64,000 nt of DNA. Source: Collinsella sp. (GTDB lineage: Bacteria; Actinomycetota; Coriobacteriia; Coriobacteriales; Coriobacteriaceae). Location: contig JAHAAK010000008.1 in NCBI GenBank assembly GCA_018376905.1, positions 1-64,000 on the forward strand, in the 5' to 3' direction. The notes under the pieces were generated by a model that did no database searches, was not told where the DNA came from, and saw nothing but the letters and a program-made list of their open reading frames with translations. Made by a program: the position numbers and the translations under genes. Positions 16,310 to 25,602 of this stretch are shown one piece after another. The stretch's first letter is position 1. The number at the start of each line of letters is the position of its first letter.

Positions 16310-16687
16310 TTACTTGAGGGTGACAGCAGCGCCAGCAGCCTCGAGCTTCTCCTTGGCAGCCTCGGCGTCCTCCTTCTTGGCACCCTCGAGAACAGCCTTG
16401 GGAGCGCCCTCGACGACCTCCTTGGCCTCCTTCAGGCCAAGGTTGGTGAGCTCACGGACGGCCTTGATGACCTGGATCTTGTTGTCGCCGAAGCCCTCGA
16501 GCACGACGTCAAACTCGGTCTTCTCCTCGGCCTCAGCAGCGCCAGCAGCGGGAGCAGCGACAACAGCGGCAGGAGCAGCGGCGGAAACGCCGAAGGTGTC
16601 CTCGATAGCCTTGACGAGCTCGGAAGCCTCGAGAAGGGTCATTTCCTTAAGAGCATCGATGATCTCATCGGTGGTAAGCTTAGCCAT
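16310..16687 (-). CDS. rplL: 50S ribosomal protein L7/L12
   Basis: Stalk protein that recruits translational GTPases. 125 residues: an N-terminal dimerisation domain ([20 protein letters not shown]), an Ala/Pro-rich hinge, and the C-terminal factor-binding domain ([20 protein letters not shown]). The ATG at 16687 behind AAAGGACTTAG is chosen; upstream in-frame codons have no binding site and would give a non-family extension. It is cotranscribed with rplJ (102-base gap). Confidence 0.98.
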   Translation of the reverse strand: MAKLTTDEIIDALKEMTLLEASELVKAIEDTFGVSAAAPAAVVAAPAAGAAEAEEKTEFDVVLEGFGDNKIQVIKAVRELTNLGLKEAKEVVEGAPKAVLEGAKKEDAEAAKEKLEAAGAAVTLK

Positions 16688-16789
16688 TTCTAAGTCCTTT
16701 CGGTTTCCGTGCGGATGCACGGAGATCAGTTAAAACACGGCGCGAATGCGCCAGGGGTGCGGCGTTGCCGCCGCGGGCGAAAACAGCAA

Positions 16790-17311
16790 CTAGGCTGCCT
16801 TCTGCTCGGAGACCTGCTGGATCGAACGAGCGAGACCAGAGGAAACGCCGTTGACGCAGACAGCGATGTCGCGAGCGAAACCGGAGATGAGACCGGCGAT
16901 CTGGCCGAGAAGCTGATCCTTGGTGGGCAGCTCGGCGATAGCCTTAACATCATCAGCGGAAACGGCCTTGCCGTCGGAGATACCGCCCTTGATCTCAAGG
17001 ACGCCCTTGGACTTAGCGGAGAAGTCCTTAAGGGCCTTAGCGGCCTCGACCGGCTCGGTCTCGTAGAACACATAAGCGACGGGGCCGGCGAGGATCTCGT
17101 CGATCTCGGGCTGCTCCTGGTTCTTGAGAGCGATCTTGACCAGGTTGTTCTTGTAGACCTTCATCTCGGCGCCGCACTCGCGAAGCTGATGACGCAGCTC
17201 CTGAGCCTGCTTAACCGTCAGACCGTTGTAGTTGACGACGAACAGACCGGCGTTCTCGGCGATACGGGACTCGATCTCTGCAACCTTGTCGATTTTGTAC
17301 TGCTGGGGCAT
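16790..17311 (-). CDS. rplJ: 50S ribosomal protein L10
   Basis: Stalk base protein that carries the L7/L12 dimers on 23S rRNA. 173 residues beginning MPQQYKIDKVAEIESRIAE, with the L10 motif VVNYNGLTVKQAQELRHQLR. The ATG is preceded by GAGGAGGTGTAATTC. In other bacteria L10 with L12 represses its own mRNA through the leader. Here a leader of about 200 bases with an internal terminator precedes the gene. Confidence 0.97.
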   Translation of the reverse strand: MPQQYKIDKVAEIESRIAENAGLFVVNYNGLTVKQAQELRHQLRECGAEMKVYKNNLVKIALKNQEQPEIDEILAGPVAYVFYETEPVEAAKALKDFSAKSKGVLEIKGGISDGKAVSADDVKAIAELPTKDQLLGQIAGLISGFARDIAVCVNGVSSGLARSIQQVSEQKAA

Positions 17312-17490
17312 GAATTACACCTCCTCGAATTCTTTCCGGGCACGGTCCGCCACAAGGACGTGACGGGGGCATGTCCAAAAAGAAAGCCCCCGCGCTGCAT
17401 GAGCGACGGGGGCGAGAAGACATATCTACTCGACCACCTCGGCTGGCGGGAAGTCCCATTAAGCTCGCGGGTAAGACCCGTTTGCGCCGG
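17312..17490 (-). promoter_or_regulatory. L10-type leader with transcription attenuator
   Basis: The rplJ transcript has a long leader from the promoter at 17528-17556. It contains a strong hairpin (GCCCCCGTCGCTC / GAGCG-like arms at 17386-17413) followed by TTTCTTTTT, an intrinsic terminator inside the leader. This layout fits L10-leader attenuation known in Gram-positive bacteria. The L10-binding kink-turn was not traced base by base, so the aptamer limits are approximate. Confidence 0.65.
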
Positions 17491-17527
17491 CTGTCTCTGG
17501 CAGCGGATTCGTGCGTGAACCGAAAGT

Positions 17528-17556
17528 ATTATGGCGGGGACCCCGGCGTCGGTCAA
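17528..17556 (-). promoter_or_regulatory. Promoter of rplJ-rplL
   Basis: On the minus strand TTGACC (17551-17556), 17 bases, CATAAT (17528-17533). The promoter lies in the left arm of composite palindrome B. A mirrored copy with only a 13-base spacer lies in the right arm (17756-17780). Confidence 0.75.
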
Positions 17557-17780
17557 CGGAAAACCGGGCTGCACACAATTCCACCATCCGGCACGCGTCG
17601 CCGAAGGCCAGGCGCAAGGTTTTCGCTCGGTCAAGTCCTGGCTCGCACGAAGAGCACATTAAGTGCTCTTCGGCTCGTGCGGAATCTACGAAATCCTTGC
17701 GCCTGGCCTTCGGCGGCGCGTGCCTGCGTCAACTATGGGGCAGACCGGTTTTACGTTGACCGACGCGCCCCACGCATAAT
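17528..17780. repeat. Composite palindrome B (shared hairpin core)
   Basis: A roughly 253-bp imperfect palindrome. Innermost is the core at 17634-17684, identical to element A (2694-2744) except for five base pairs that change on both sides (AAGAG/CTCTT against GAGGC/GCCTC). Next come near-perfect arms (17590-17619 / 17695-17724). Outermost is an inverted duplication of the rplJ promoter region. The arms share no sequence with those of element A. No coding capacity was recognised. Confidence 0.85.
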
Positions 17781-17818
17781 CCTTATGTCGGTAGGCTGAT
17801 GCGTTGCGTCCCTGATGG

Positions 17819-18955
17819 CTACAGGGTTGAAACGAAGGTGGACAGGCGGTGGAGGCCTTCGTCTAGGTCTTTGTCGGAGACGCAGTAGCTGAGGCGGATA
17901 TGGCCTTCGGTTCCGAAGCAGTTTCCGGGAACTAGGGCTACGTTGGCCTCTTTGATGGCTTTGATGCAGAAGTCTTCGCTGGTTAGGCCGAACTTTTTGA
18001 TGCTCGGGAAAGTGTAGAAGGCTCCTGCGGGCTCTACTACGTCGAGGCCCATGTTGTTGAGGGCTGTAAGAACGCGTTCGCGGCGGGCTCGGTAGACTTT
18101 GAGCATGGGGGTTGGGTCGACGGTCAGGGCTCGCGCCGCGGCGTCCATCTCGAAGGAGACGGCGCTCGATACTAGGTATTGGTGAGCTTTTGCGATCTCG
18201 GCGATGACGGGGGCTGCGGCTACGAGCCAGCCCAGGCGCCAGCCGGTCATGGCCCAGGGCTTGGAGAAGCTCTCGATGACGACCGTCTGCTCTCGCAGCT
18301 CCGGGTGGCGCTGGGCAAAGCGCTCGTAACCGTCAACGTAAACCAGGCGGTTGTATACGTCGTCGCAGATTACGTAGATGCCCGCCTGGTCTGCCACGCG
18401 TGCCACGGCGTCGAGCGATGCCGCGTCAAGGATGCAGCCCGTAGGATTGTTGGGCGAGCAGATGACGATGGCTTTGGTCGCCGGCGTCACGCAAGCACGA
18501 AGTGCGTCCTCGTCAATCTGAAATTGTGCAGGCTCCGTATCCAAAAAGACAGCTTTGGCGTGGTTGGCCACGACGATGCTCTCGTACAGGCCAAAGGCCG
18601 GTGTGGGGATGATGACCTCGTCGCCGGGGTTGAGCATAGCCATGAATGTTGCCGACAGTGCCTCGGTCGCGCCGTCGGTCAGGATGACCTCGTCGGCCGA
18701 AAACGTAAAGCCCGCGTCCTCCATATATGCGGACAGCGCCTCGCGCAGGGCGGGGCGGCCGTTGTTGGGCGGATAGTGCGTGTCGCCACGGTCAAGCGAG
18801 GCCGTCACCTCGGCGCTAATCACGTCGGGCGTGGGAAAATCGGGCTCGCCGAGCGCAAGCGCAATGCATCCCGGATGCTGAGCGGCGAGCGCGTTAATTC
18901 GGCGGATGCCGGAGGGCTTGAGCGTGGCAAGCGAGGTATTCATGGGCAGACGCAT
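17819..18955 (-). CDS. Class I/II PLP-dependent aminotransferase
   Basis: Fold-type I aminotransferase, probably acting on aspartate, aromatic or branched amino acids; the substrate is not evident. 378 residues with an aspartate-aminotransferase-like pattern: PNNPTG (cofactor and substrate site), DDVYNRLVY, and SFSKPWAMTGWRLGW, which contains the Schiff-base Lys. The ATG at 18955 lies behind AAAGGAACGCC. It is transcribed alone, convergent with nothing nearby and divergent from 19049. A role in amino-acid biosynthesis or in C-S lyase-type side reactions cannot be separated here. Confidence 0.9.
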   Translation of the reverse strand: MRLPMNTSLATLKPSGIRRINALAAQHPGCIALALGEPDFPTPDVISAEVTASLDRGDTHYPPNNGRPALREALSAYMEDAGFTFSADEVILTDGATEALSATFMAMLNPGDEVIIPTPAFGLYESIVVANHAKAVFLDTEPAQFQIDEDALRACVTPATKAIVICSPNNPTGCILDAASLDAVARVADQAGIYVICDDVYNRLVYVDGYERFAQRHPELREQTVVIESFSKPWAMTGWRLGWLVAAAPVIAEIAKAHQYLVSSAVSFEMDAAARALTVDPTPMLKVYRARRERVLTALNNMGLDVVEPAGAFYTFPSIKKFGLTSEDFCIKAIKEANVALVPGNCFGTEGHIRLSYCVSDKDLDEGLHRLSTFVSTL

Positions 18956-19048
18956 GGCGTTCCTTTCGTAAGGGTTGCACTAGGATAGCGCGGCGGGAGG
19001 ATGGCAGACGGTGTAACCTAAACGGAAACGGACTGGAAAGGAGATGGC

Positions 19049-19705
19049 ATGGAGGCGATCGCACACGGCGATAAGCCCAAAACGCTGCAATCCATTGCGT
19101 ATATCAGTATTCCCGATAGCGCCAATCTTGAGTTTTTGCTTTGGGACCTCCAGGATGCCATCGCGGCGTATGCCCGGCTTTCCGGCACTTCGCTCCCCCG
19201 CCCGGTCGATCTGGGGACGGACGATGCCGGCAGCGTTGTGGACGGCATCGTATTCGCTGTTGGGGATATGCTCGATGGCGAAGCGATGTCCGCCGTTGAG
19301 CAGGCACTCGATTGTGTTGTAGGCGCAGAAGCGCGCGTCTATGTCGTTGTTCAAGCCGCCTGCGGGAGTCCCGAGCAGGCGCACACGGTCGTTGGACATC
19401 TGCGCGAAGCGTGCGAACGTCGAGGGCTGTCGTGGTGCGGTGGCATTGTCGCCTGCTGCGGCAACGGCATTGCAGCGCTTCGCCGATCCCCACGCATGGG
19501 CCTCTTGCGCCGACCGTTTTCGGAAGCCATGGACAAGCTCGTGGGTGCGGTGCGCATGGGTTGTTCGGTTGAGCATGCGCAACGACTCGGCGGCGGCAAT
19601 GCCGAGGACGTCGACACCGATGGCATGGCTTATGCCGAACCCGCGCTGCCCGCACCGATTTGGCATATCGCTATGAAATATCTCGGCAGTCGCTCATACA
19701 TCTAA
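19049..19705 (+). CDS. Conserved-looking protein of unknown function
   Basis: 218 residues, ATG behind GGAAAGGAGATGGC, so it is probably translated. It has a mixed alpha/beta pattern (AYISIPDSANLEFLLWDLQD, then ARVYVVVQAACGSP and LSWCGGIVACCGNGIAALRR) that could be a flavodoxin-like fold, but no diagnostic motif was recognised. No signal peptide or membrane segment. It stands alone, convergent with the glycosylase gene that ends one base after it. Confidence 0.6.
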   Translation: MEAIAHGDKPKTLQSIAYISIPDSANLEFLLWDLQDAIAAYARLSGTSLPRPVDLGTDDAGSVVDGIVFAVGDMLDGEAMSAVEQALDCVVGAEARVYVVVQAACGSPEQAHTVVGHLREACERRGLSWCGGIVACCGNGIAALRRSPRMGLLRRPFSEAMDKLVGAVRMGCSVEHAQRLGGGNAEDVDTDGMAYAEPALPAPIWHIAMKYLGSRSYI

Positions 19706-19706
19706 A

Positions 19707-20270
19707 TTAAAAAGCTGCCCAGCCAACGGCCTCGCCCCAACGATCAATAAGCCGCTCCAGGCGCCAAGCCGCGTTGGCGGGGCTCGTCGACGGCAGTACG
19801 ACAGCCGGCAGCCCCGTGCGCTCTTGCAGGTAGCGCCTGTAGAGCCGCCCGGCCGTGCCGCCGTTACAGACAACGACCTCGATCGGCGCGGCATCGGTAA
19901 TGCGCTCGATACGCGCCGGTACGACGTTTTTGATGCTGGCGTCGCTCGAGCCCTTGATGTCGCAGCTCTCAATCACATCCCACAGGGCCACGCCACCATT
20001 CAGCAACATAGCCCGCTTGGCGGCAATCGAGGCGTCGAGCGTCGCGGACTCACCGTCCGCCAAAGGTTCCCCCTCGTTGGGCGGCACGGGCGCACCAAGG
20101 CACGCAGCCATCACGCGCCAAAAGCGGTTCTGCGGGTTGCCGTAATAGAAGGCATTGGCACGCGAGAGCACCGAGGGAAACGACCCCAGCACCAAAACGC
20201 GCGAGTGCTCGTCAAACACGGGCTCAAACCCATGCTCAATATGTTGATAGCCCTCGTCCGGCGCGGCCAC
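19707..20270 (-). CDS. DNA-deoxyinosine glycosylase (uracil-DNA glycosylase superfamily)
   Basis: Base-excision repair enzyme likely removing hypoxanthine (deaminated adenine) from DNA. 187 residues. The family motifs VLGSFPSVLSRANAFYYGNP and LPSTSPANAAW, equivalent to the UDG catalytic and leucine-loop motifs, are both present. It starts with GTG four bases after the amylase stop, so the two are probably cotranscribed although functionally unrelated. Substrate preference (hypoxanthine against uracil) is inferred from family resemblance. Confidence 0.88.
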   Translation of the reverse strand: MAAPDEGYQHIEHGFEPVFDEHSRVLVLGSFPSVLSRANAFYYGNPQNRFWRVMAACLGAPVPPNEGEPLADGESATLDASIAAKRAMLLNGGVALWDVIESCDIKGSSDASIKNVVPARIERITDAAPIEVVVCNGGTAGRLYRRYLQERTGLPAVVLPSTSPANAAWRLERLIDRWGEAVGWAAF

Positions 20271-20273
20271 GAG

Positions 20274-21650
20274 CTAGGCCCTCAGCAGATAGCGCACCTC
20301 ATAGGGTGCAAGCTCGAGGGTACCCGTAAGCTCGACCGTGGGCGCATCGTCGGCAAGCAGGTCGACGAAGGAGCCGTTGAGTTCGCCGGCCCCAAAGGTA
20401 TAGGGCTCGTCCACGGCATTTACTGCCACGAGCACCGTCGCGTCGTCGCAGGCACGTTCGAACAGCAGCTGCTTGTTCTGGATCACCACGTTGCGATAGG
20501 CGCCGCAGTTGAGGGCGTGGGCCGCCGTGTCGTTTGCCGAGCGCAGGTGTGCCAGCTGCGTGATAAATGCGGTCAGCTCGTTGGGCGCGGGCTCATCGAG
20601 CGCAGGACGCAACGCCCAATCGCCATCGGGGCCGCCCTTTTCGCCGGCAATCCCCCACTCGCTGCCGTAGTAGACGCACGGAATGCCCGGCATACCAAAG
20701 AGCATGCCGTAGGCGGGACGCAGACAGGACTTGTCGGTGAGGATGCTCGCCAGGCGCGGCACATCGTGGTTGTCGACAAACGACAGCAGATGTTTGCCGC
20801 GGTAGATGCACCAGGGGTCGCCGCCAAACTGACGGTGCAGCGAATGGGCGATCTCGAACATGTTGACCGAGTTAAAGCTGGAGTACAGGCCCTTGTAGCA
20901 CTCGTAGTTGGTGCAGGAGTCGAGCATCTCGTCGTTGACGATTTGGCTGTAGTCGCCGTGGAGCGTCTCGCCGATCAGCACAAAGTCGGGCTTGAGCTCA
21001 CGGGTAAAAGCGTGCAGGCGGCGCATAAAGTCGCGGTCGAGCATATAGGCAACGTCCAGGCGCAGGCCGTCGACGCCAAAGACCTCGGCCCAGCGGCGCA
21101 CGGACTCGAGCAGGTAATCGACCACGGCGGGGTTTTGCAGGTTGAGCTTCACGAGCTCAAAATGGCCTTCCCAGCCCTCGTACCAAAAGCCATCGCCGTA
21201 GCACGAGTCGCCATCAAAGCTGATGTGGAACCAGTCCTTGTAGGGCGAGTCCCACTTGCGCTCCTGCACATCGCGGAAGGCCCAAAAGCCACGGCCCACA
21301 TGGTTGAAGACGGCGTCGAGCACCACGCGGATGCCGTGGGCATGCAGTGTCTCGCACACGGCGGCAAAGTCGGCATTCCCACCCAAGCGACAATCGATGT
21401 GGCGCAGGCTGCGCGTGTCGTAGCCGTGGCTATCAGACTCGAGCGGCGGGTTGATGAGCACAGCGCCAACGCCGAGTTTCTGCAGGTAGTCGGCCCATTG
21501 GGCGATTTTCATGATGGGGGCATCGGGATTGGCTGTGGCATCGGCGGCCTGGGCGAGCTCATCCTCGGCAACGGGCGCGGCGTTTTCGCGCGGAGCTCCG
21601 CAAAAGCCCAGCGGATAGATCTGATAGAACGTCGTCTCGTATGCCCACAT
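20274..21650 (-). CDS. GH13 alpha-amylase family glycosidase
   Basis: Cytoplasmic glycoside hydrolase (no signal peptide) acting on alpha-glucans or malto-oligosaccharides. 458 residues with all four GH13 regions: DAVFNH (I), GLRLDVAY with the nucleophile Asp (II), LIGETLHG with the acid/base Glu (III), and FVDNHD (IV). The C-terminal region is a small beta domain. The subfamily (alpha-amylase, neopullulanase or cyclomaltodextrinase) is not decided. It is followed closely by the deoxyinosine glycosylase gene. Confidence 0.92.
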   Translation of the reverse strand: MWAYETTFYQIYPLGFCGAPRENAAPVAEDELAQAADATANPDAPIMKIAQWADYLQKLGVGAVLINPPLESDSHGYDTRSLRHIDCRLGGNADFAAVCETLHAHGIRVVLDAVFNHVGRGFWAFRDVQERKWDSPYKDWFHISFDGDSCYGDGFWYEGWEGHFELVKLNLQNPAVVDYLLESVRRWAEVFGVDGLRLDVAYMLDRDFMRRLHAFTRELKPDFVLIGETLHGDYSQIVNDEMLDSCTNYECYKGLYSSFNSVNMFEIAHSLHRQFGGDPWCIYRGKHLLSFVDNHDVPRLASILTDKSCLRPAYGMLFGMPGIPCVYYGSEWGIAGEKGGPDGDWALRPALDEPAPNELTAFITQLAHLRSANDTAAHALNCGAYRNVVIQNKQLLFERACDDATVLVAVNAVDEPYTFGAGELNGSFVDLLADDAPTVELTGTLELAPYEVRYLLRA

Positions 21651-21721
21651 AGCAACCTCCCGGTAAGCTCAACACAACGACATCCATTGTATGCCCGGCT
21701 TGTATCCTCTCCCCCAAAATA

Positions 21722-21788
21722 AGTTGCGGTGGAATAGTTCCTGCTTTGGCCTTCAGAGGCCTTAAACAGGAACTATTCCACCGCAACT
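21722..21788. repeat. Long perfect hairpin, 22-bp arms
   Basis: AGTTGCGGTGGAATAGTTCC-TG is exactly inverted at the right end, with a smaller inner GGCCTT / AAGGCC stem. It lies downstream of the MFS gene and upstream of the amylase gene. It has no T run, so it is not a typical terminator. Confidence 0.8.
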
Positions 21789-21803
21789 GATGAGGAGACG
21801 TGA

Positions 21804-23000
21804 TTAGGCAACGGGTTTGGCGCGGCGAATGGCCGGGAACATCACCGTGATAGCGAGGATGGCGCCCACGACGGCAATCGCCCCGCCCGCGAAGCCAATC
21901 CAGGAGATACCGGGGCCCGAAACCACGGCGCCGCCGATCGCGGTGCCCGTGCCAATACCGAGGTTAAACAGGCCCGAGAAAATCGACATGGCGACGGCCG
22001 ACGAATCCACCGGCGTGTACTTGATGAGCTCGGCCTGAAACGCCACGTTAAAGGCCGTGGAGCAGCAGCCCCATAGCGCGCAGACGGCAAGCACCGCCGC
22101 GAGCGATGACGCGACAGACCCCATAAGCAGCAAGGCGACCGGCACTCCGGAGAGCGTGATCGCAAGGAACGGAAAACGGTGCCCGTCGAACAGGCGGCCG
22201 AACAGCCAACTGCCCACCAGGCCGGAGCAGCCGAACGCCGTCAACGTCATAGTGATAGCGCTTGCGTCGACATGCGCGACCTGGGCCAGGAAAGGCTCGA
22301 TATAGCTATAGCCCGCGTAATAGCCGGTCGCCATGAACACCGTAACGGCGTAGAGAGCGATGAGGAACGGGCTCTTGAGCAGCTCGGGCAGCTGCTTGAG
22401 CGTAAAACGCTCGCCCGCCGGCATGGTGGGGAACACCGTGGCCTGGTACACCACCGCAGCGGCAGAGAGGGCCCCAACCACGGCAAACGTCATACGCCAG
22501 CCCACGGCCAGGCCAATGGCGCGGCCGAGCGGCAGGCCGAAGATCTGTGCGATGGAAGAGCCCGTGGCGATCATGCTGATGGCGAGCGCCCCATGGCGCG
22601 TGTCAACCAGACGCGACGCCATGATCGAGGCGACCGACCAGAACACGGCGTGCGCGCAGGCAACCACCAGGCGTGCGCAGACCAGAATGGGATAGGTCGG
22701 CGCCACGGCGGACAGGAACTGGCCCAGCGAGAACACGGCAAGCACGCCGAGCAGCATCCGCTTGAACTCAAAGCGCGAAGCGAACACCATGAGCGGCAAC
22801 GACAGCAGCATGACGCCCCAGGCATAGACCGAGATCATGATGCCAGCTTGGGCCTCGGTGAGCGAAAACGATGCGGCGATGTCGGTCAGCAGACCGATGG
22901 GCATGAACTCCGACGTGTTGAACACGAACGCGCAGCAGGTGAGCCCGATAAGCGGGAGCCACTGCTTGAGCGTGATGCCATCTTGCCTTGCCTGACTCAT
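21804..23000 (-). CDS. MFS transporter, DHA1 sugar/drug exporter type
   Basis: Twelve-helix major facilitator protein of the inner membrane, about 398 residues. It resembles the SotB/YdeA and arabinose-efflux branch (CAFVFNTSEFMPIGLLTDIA near the N-terminus, which is characteristic). Helices are evenly spaced with a basic loop after helix 2 (FASRFEFKRM). The ATG at 23000 lies nine bases behind GGAG; a TTG at 23015 is less likely. Substrate unknown; proton-coupled export of sugars or drugs is the family role. Confidence 0.88.
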   Translation of the reverse strand: MSQARQDGITLKQWLPLIGLTCCAFVFNTSEFMPIGLLTDIAASFSLTEAQAGIMISVYAWGVMLLSLPLMVFASRFEFKRMLLGVLAVFSLGQFLSAVAPTYPILVCARLVVACAHAVFWSVASIMASRLVDTRHGALAISMIATGSSIAQIFGLPLGRAIGLAVGWRMTFAVVGALSAAAVVYQATVFPTMPAGERFTLKQLPELLKSPFLIALYAVTVFMATGYYAGYSYIEPFLAQVAHVDASAITMTLTAFGCSGLVGSWLFGRLFDGHRFPFLAITLSGVPVALLLMGSVASSLAAVLAVCALWGCCSTAFNVAFQAELIKYTPVDSSAVAMSIFSGLFNLGIGTGTAIGGAVVSGPGISWIGFAGGAIAVVGAILAITVMFPAIRRAKPVA

Positions 23001-23045
23001 ATATAACGTCTCCAATCATTTTGAGCGGAGGCGATTATATAGCAA

Positions 23046-23079
23046 CGGCCCCGCATCCGTCAGTACAGATGCGGGGCCG
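23046..23079 (-). terminator. Terminator after feoB
   Basis: Stem CGGCCCCGCATC / GATGCGGGGCCG with a 10-base loop, about 40 bases downstream of the feoB stop. The T run is weak. Confidence 0.65.
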
Positions 23080-23120
23080 CAATCAACTCAATACACAGAG
23101 GTTGCGCCGTCAATAAATAA

Positions 23121-25481
23121 CTAAGCCAACCCCAGCAATATGCCCGCCGAATGCACGACAAACGCCACGATCCAGGCGACCGTCACCTGGAACGCGAACA
23201 CGGCAACGGCATAGCGCGCGCCCAACTCGCTCCTGACGGCGCCGATGGCCGCCACGCAGGGCGGGTACAGCAACGTAAAGACCAGGAACACGTAAGCGGT
23301 AAACGGCGAAAACATGGTCGACAGTGCCGCGGGCGAGGTCGCGCCCAAAAGCACGGTGAGGGTCGAGATGACACTCTCCTTGGCGATAAGTCCGGTGACG
23401 AGCGCCGTGGATGCGCGCCAATCGCCAAAGCCAAGCGGCGCCAGCGCCGGCGCGATGATGCTGCCGAGGCCCGCAAGCAGGCTTTGCGACTGATCGGCGA
23501 CCACATTAAAGCGGATATCGAACGTCTGAAGGAACCAGATGACCACGGTAGCGGCAAAGATAATGGTAAAGGCCTTGGTAATAAAGTCCTTGGCCTTATC
23601 CCATGCCAGCATCACCGTCGTCTTGACGCTCGGCAGGCGGTAATTGGGAAGCTCCATGATAAACGGCACCGGGTCACCCTTAAATGCCGTGCGATTGAGC
23701 ACCAAAGCCGCGATGCAACCGACCGCAATGCCAATCAGATAGAGCGAGACCATGGCGGGGACCGTCGCCTGCGGGAAAAACGCCCCGCACAGCAGACCGT
23801 AGACCGGCAACTTGGCCGAACAGCTCATGAACGGCGTGAGCATGACCGTCATCTTGCGGTCGTGCTCGGATGGGAGCGTACGGGTCGACATGATAGCCGG
23901 CACGGTACAGCCAAAACCGACGAGCATAGGCACGAAGCTGCGGCCCGACAGGCCAAAGCGACGCAGCACTTTATCCATGACAAAGGCCACGCGCGCCATG
24001 TAGCCGGAGTCTTCCAGAATGGAGAGGAACAAAAAGAGCACGACGATAATCGGCAGGAAGGTCAGCACGCTGCCCACGCCCGTAAGCACGCCGTCGACAG
24101 CCAGCGAGCGCACCACGTCGTTGGTGCCGAACGCCTTGAGGCCCGCATCGGCCGAGGCGATGATGGCAGCGATGCCGTCCTCCATAAGTCCCTGCAACGC
24201 CGCGCCGATCACGCCAAACGTCAGCCAAAAGACGAGACCCATGATCACCAGGAACGCCGGAATGGCCGTGTAGCGACCCGTCAGGATGCGGTCGATCTTG
24301 ACGGAACGCACGTGCTCGCGGCTCTCGTGCGGCTTGATGACGCAGCGCCCACACACATCGCCGATAAAGCCGAAGCGCATGTCAGCCAGTGCAGATAGAC
24401 GGTCGGTACCGGCCTCACCCTCCATCTGGGTAATGATGTGCTCGATGGCGTCAAGTTCGTTACGGTCCAGATGAAGCGCCTCGGTCACCAGCTCGTCGCC
24501 CTCAACCAGCTTGGTCGCCGCAAAACGCATCGGGATATGCGCCGTCGCGGCATGGTCCTCGATAAGATTGGCGATGCCGTGAATGCAGCGATGCAGCGCG
24601 CCGCCGTCTGGACCATCGGGCGCGCAGAAGTCCAGGCGACCGGGGCGCTCGCGGAACCGCGCCACGTGCAAGGCATGATCCACCAACTCGCCAATACCCT
24701 CGTTGCGGGCAGCGCTAATGGGAACAACAGGCACGCCCAGCAGGCTCTCGAGCAGGTTGACGTCTACGGCGCCGCCATTGGCGGTTACCTCGTCCATCAT
24801 GTTGAGCGCGATGACCATCGGACGGTCGAGCTCCATGAGCTGCAGCGTCAGGTACAGGTTACGCTCGATGTTGGTGGCGTCGATGATGTCGATGATGGCG
24901 TCGGGATCTTCGTCCAAGATGAATTGGCGGCTGACGATTTCTTCGCCCGTGTACGGCGACAGGGAGTAAATGCCAGGCAGGTCGGTAACGCTCGCCTCGA
25001 GATGGTTACGGATGGTGCCATCTTTGCGGTCGACCGTCACGCCGGGAAAGTTACCGACGTGCTGGTTGGAGCCCGTCAGCTGGTTGAATAACGTGGTCTT
25101 GCCGCAGTTTTGGTTGCCGGCGAGGGCAAAGTGCAGCGGCGCGCCCTCGGGCACGGCCGTCTTTGCCGCACGGGGCGAATACGTCCCCTCGCCCAGGGCC
25201 GGATGCTCCGTCGTGCCGATTGCGGCGTTAGCGCGCGGACCCGTATCGGTGTCGTGAATACCCACGAGCTCGATGCGAGCGGCATCGTCCTTGCGCAGTG
25301 TCAACTCGTAGCCACGCAGGCGGATCTCGAGCGGGTCGCCCATAGGGGCGTACTTCATCATGGTGACTTCGGTGCCCGGCGTTAGGCCCATGTCCAAAAT
25401 ATGCTGTCGGAGTGCCTGATCATCGGATGTCACCGATGCGACAACGGCGTCCTTTCCAATCTCGAGTGTATCGAGCTTCAC
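23121..25481 (-). CDS. feoB: Fused FeoA-FeoB ferrous iron transporter
   Basis: Inner-membrane ferrous iron uptake protein, 786 residues. The N-terminal 75 residues form a FeoA-like SH3 domain (LDTLEIGKDAVVASVTSDDQ). After a linker comes the GTPase domain with G1 GNQNCGKTT (about residue 121), switch GVTVDRKDG, G3 DLPGIY and G4 NMMD. The membrane domain follows, with the two gate regions (GFGCTVPAIMSTRTL and TPFMSCSAKLPVYGLL). A separate feoA is not needed. No Fur or DtxR box was identified upstream. The gene is monocistronic. Confidence 0.96.
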   Translation of the reverse strand: MKLDTLEIGKDAVVASVTSDDQALRQHILDMGLTPGTEVTMMKYAPMGDPLEIRLRGYELTLRKDDAARIELVGIHDTDTGPRANAAIGTTEHPALGEGTYSPRAAKTAVPEGAPLHFALAGNQNCGKTTLFNQLTGSNQHVGNFPGVTVDRKDGTIRNHLEASVTDLPGIYSLSPYTGEEIVSRQFILDEDPDAIIDIIDATNIERNLYLTLQLMELDRPMVIALNMMDEVTANGGAVDVNLLESLLGVPVVPISAARNEGIGELVDHALHVARFRERPGRLDFCAPDGPDGGALHRCIHGIANLIEDHAATAHIPMRFAATKLVEGDELVTEALHLDRNELDAIEHIITQMEGEAGTDRLSALADMRFGFIGDVCGRCVIKPHESREHVRSVKIDRILTGRYTAIPAFLVIMGLVFWLTFGVIGAALQGLMEDGIAAIIASADAGLKAFGTNDVVRSLAVDGVLTGVGSVLTFLPIIVVLFLFLSILEDSGYMARVAFVMDKVLRRFGLSGRSFVPMLVGFGCTVPAIMSTRTLPSEHDRKMTVMLTPFMSCSAKLPVYGLLCGAFFPQATVPAMVSLYLIGIAVGCIAALVLNRTAFKGDPVPFIMELPNYRLPSVKTTVMLAWDKAKDFITKAFTIIFAATVVIWFLQTFDIRFNVVADQSQSLLAGLGSIIAPALAPLGFGDWRASTALVTGLIAKESVISTLTVLLGATSPAALSTMFSPFTAYVFLVFTLLYPPCVAAIGAVRSELGARYAVAVFAFQVTVAWIVAFVVHSAGILLGLA

Positions 25482-25602
25482 GCGCTCATCCTTTCGTTAG
25501 ACGCGGTTAACCGTTTACCGTGGCTAACCAACTCGTAACGACAAATGATAGCGCTCTGAACTATTTTATAAAGTCAAATACCGATGTTTACCTGCGCAAA
25601 CT

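Noticed and set aside
15070..16317. 415-codon plus-strand frame over galU and its upstream region
   Set aside because: Opposite strand to galU, no ribosome site, composition typical of antisense.
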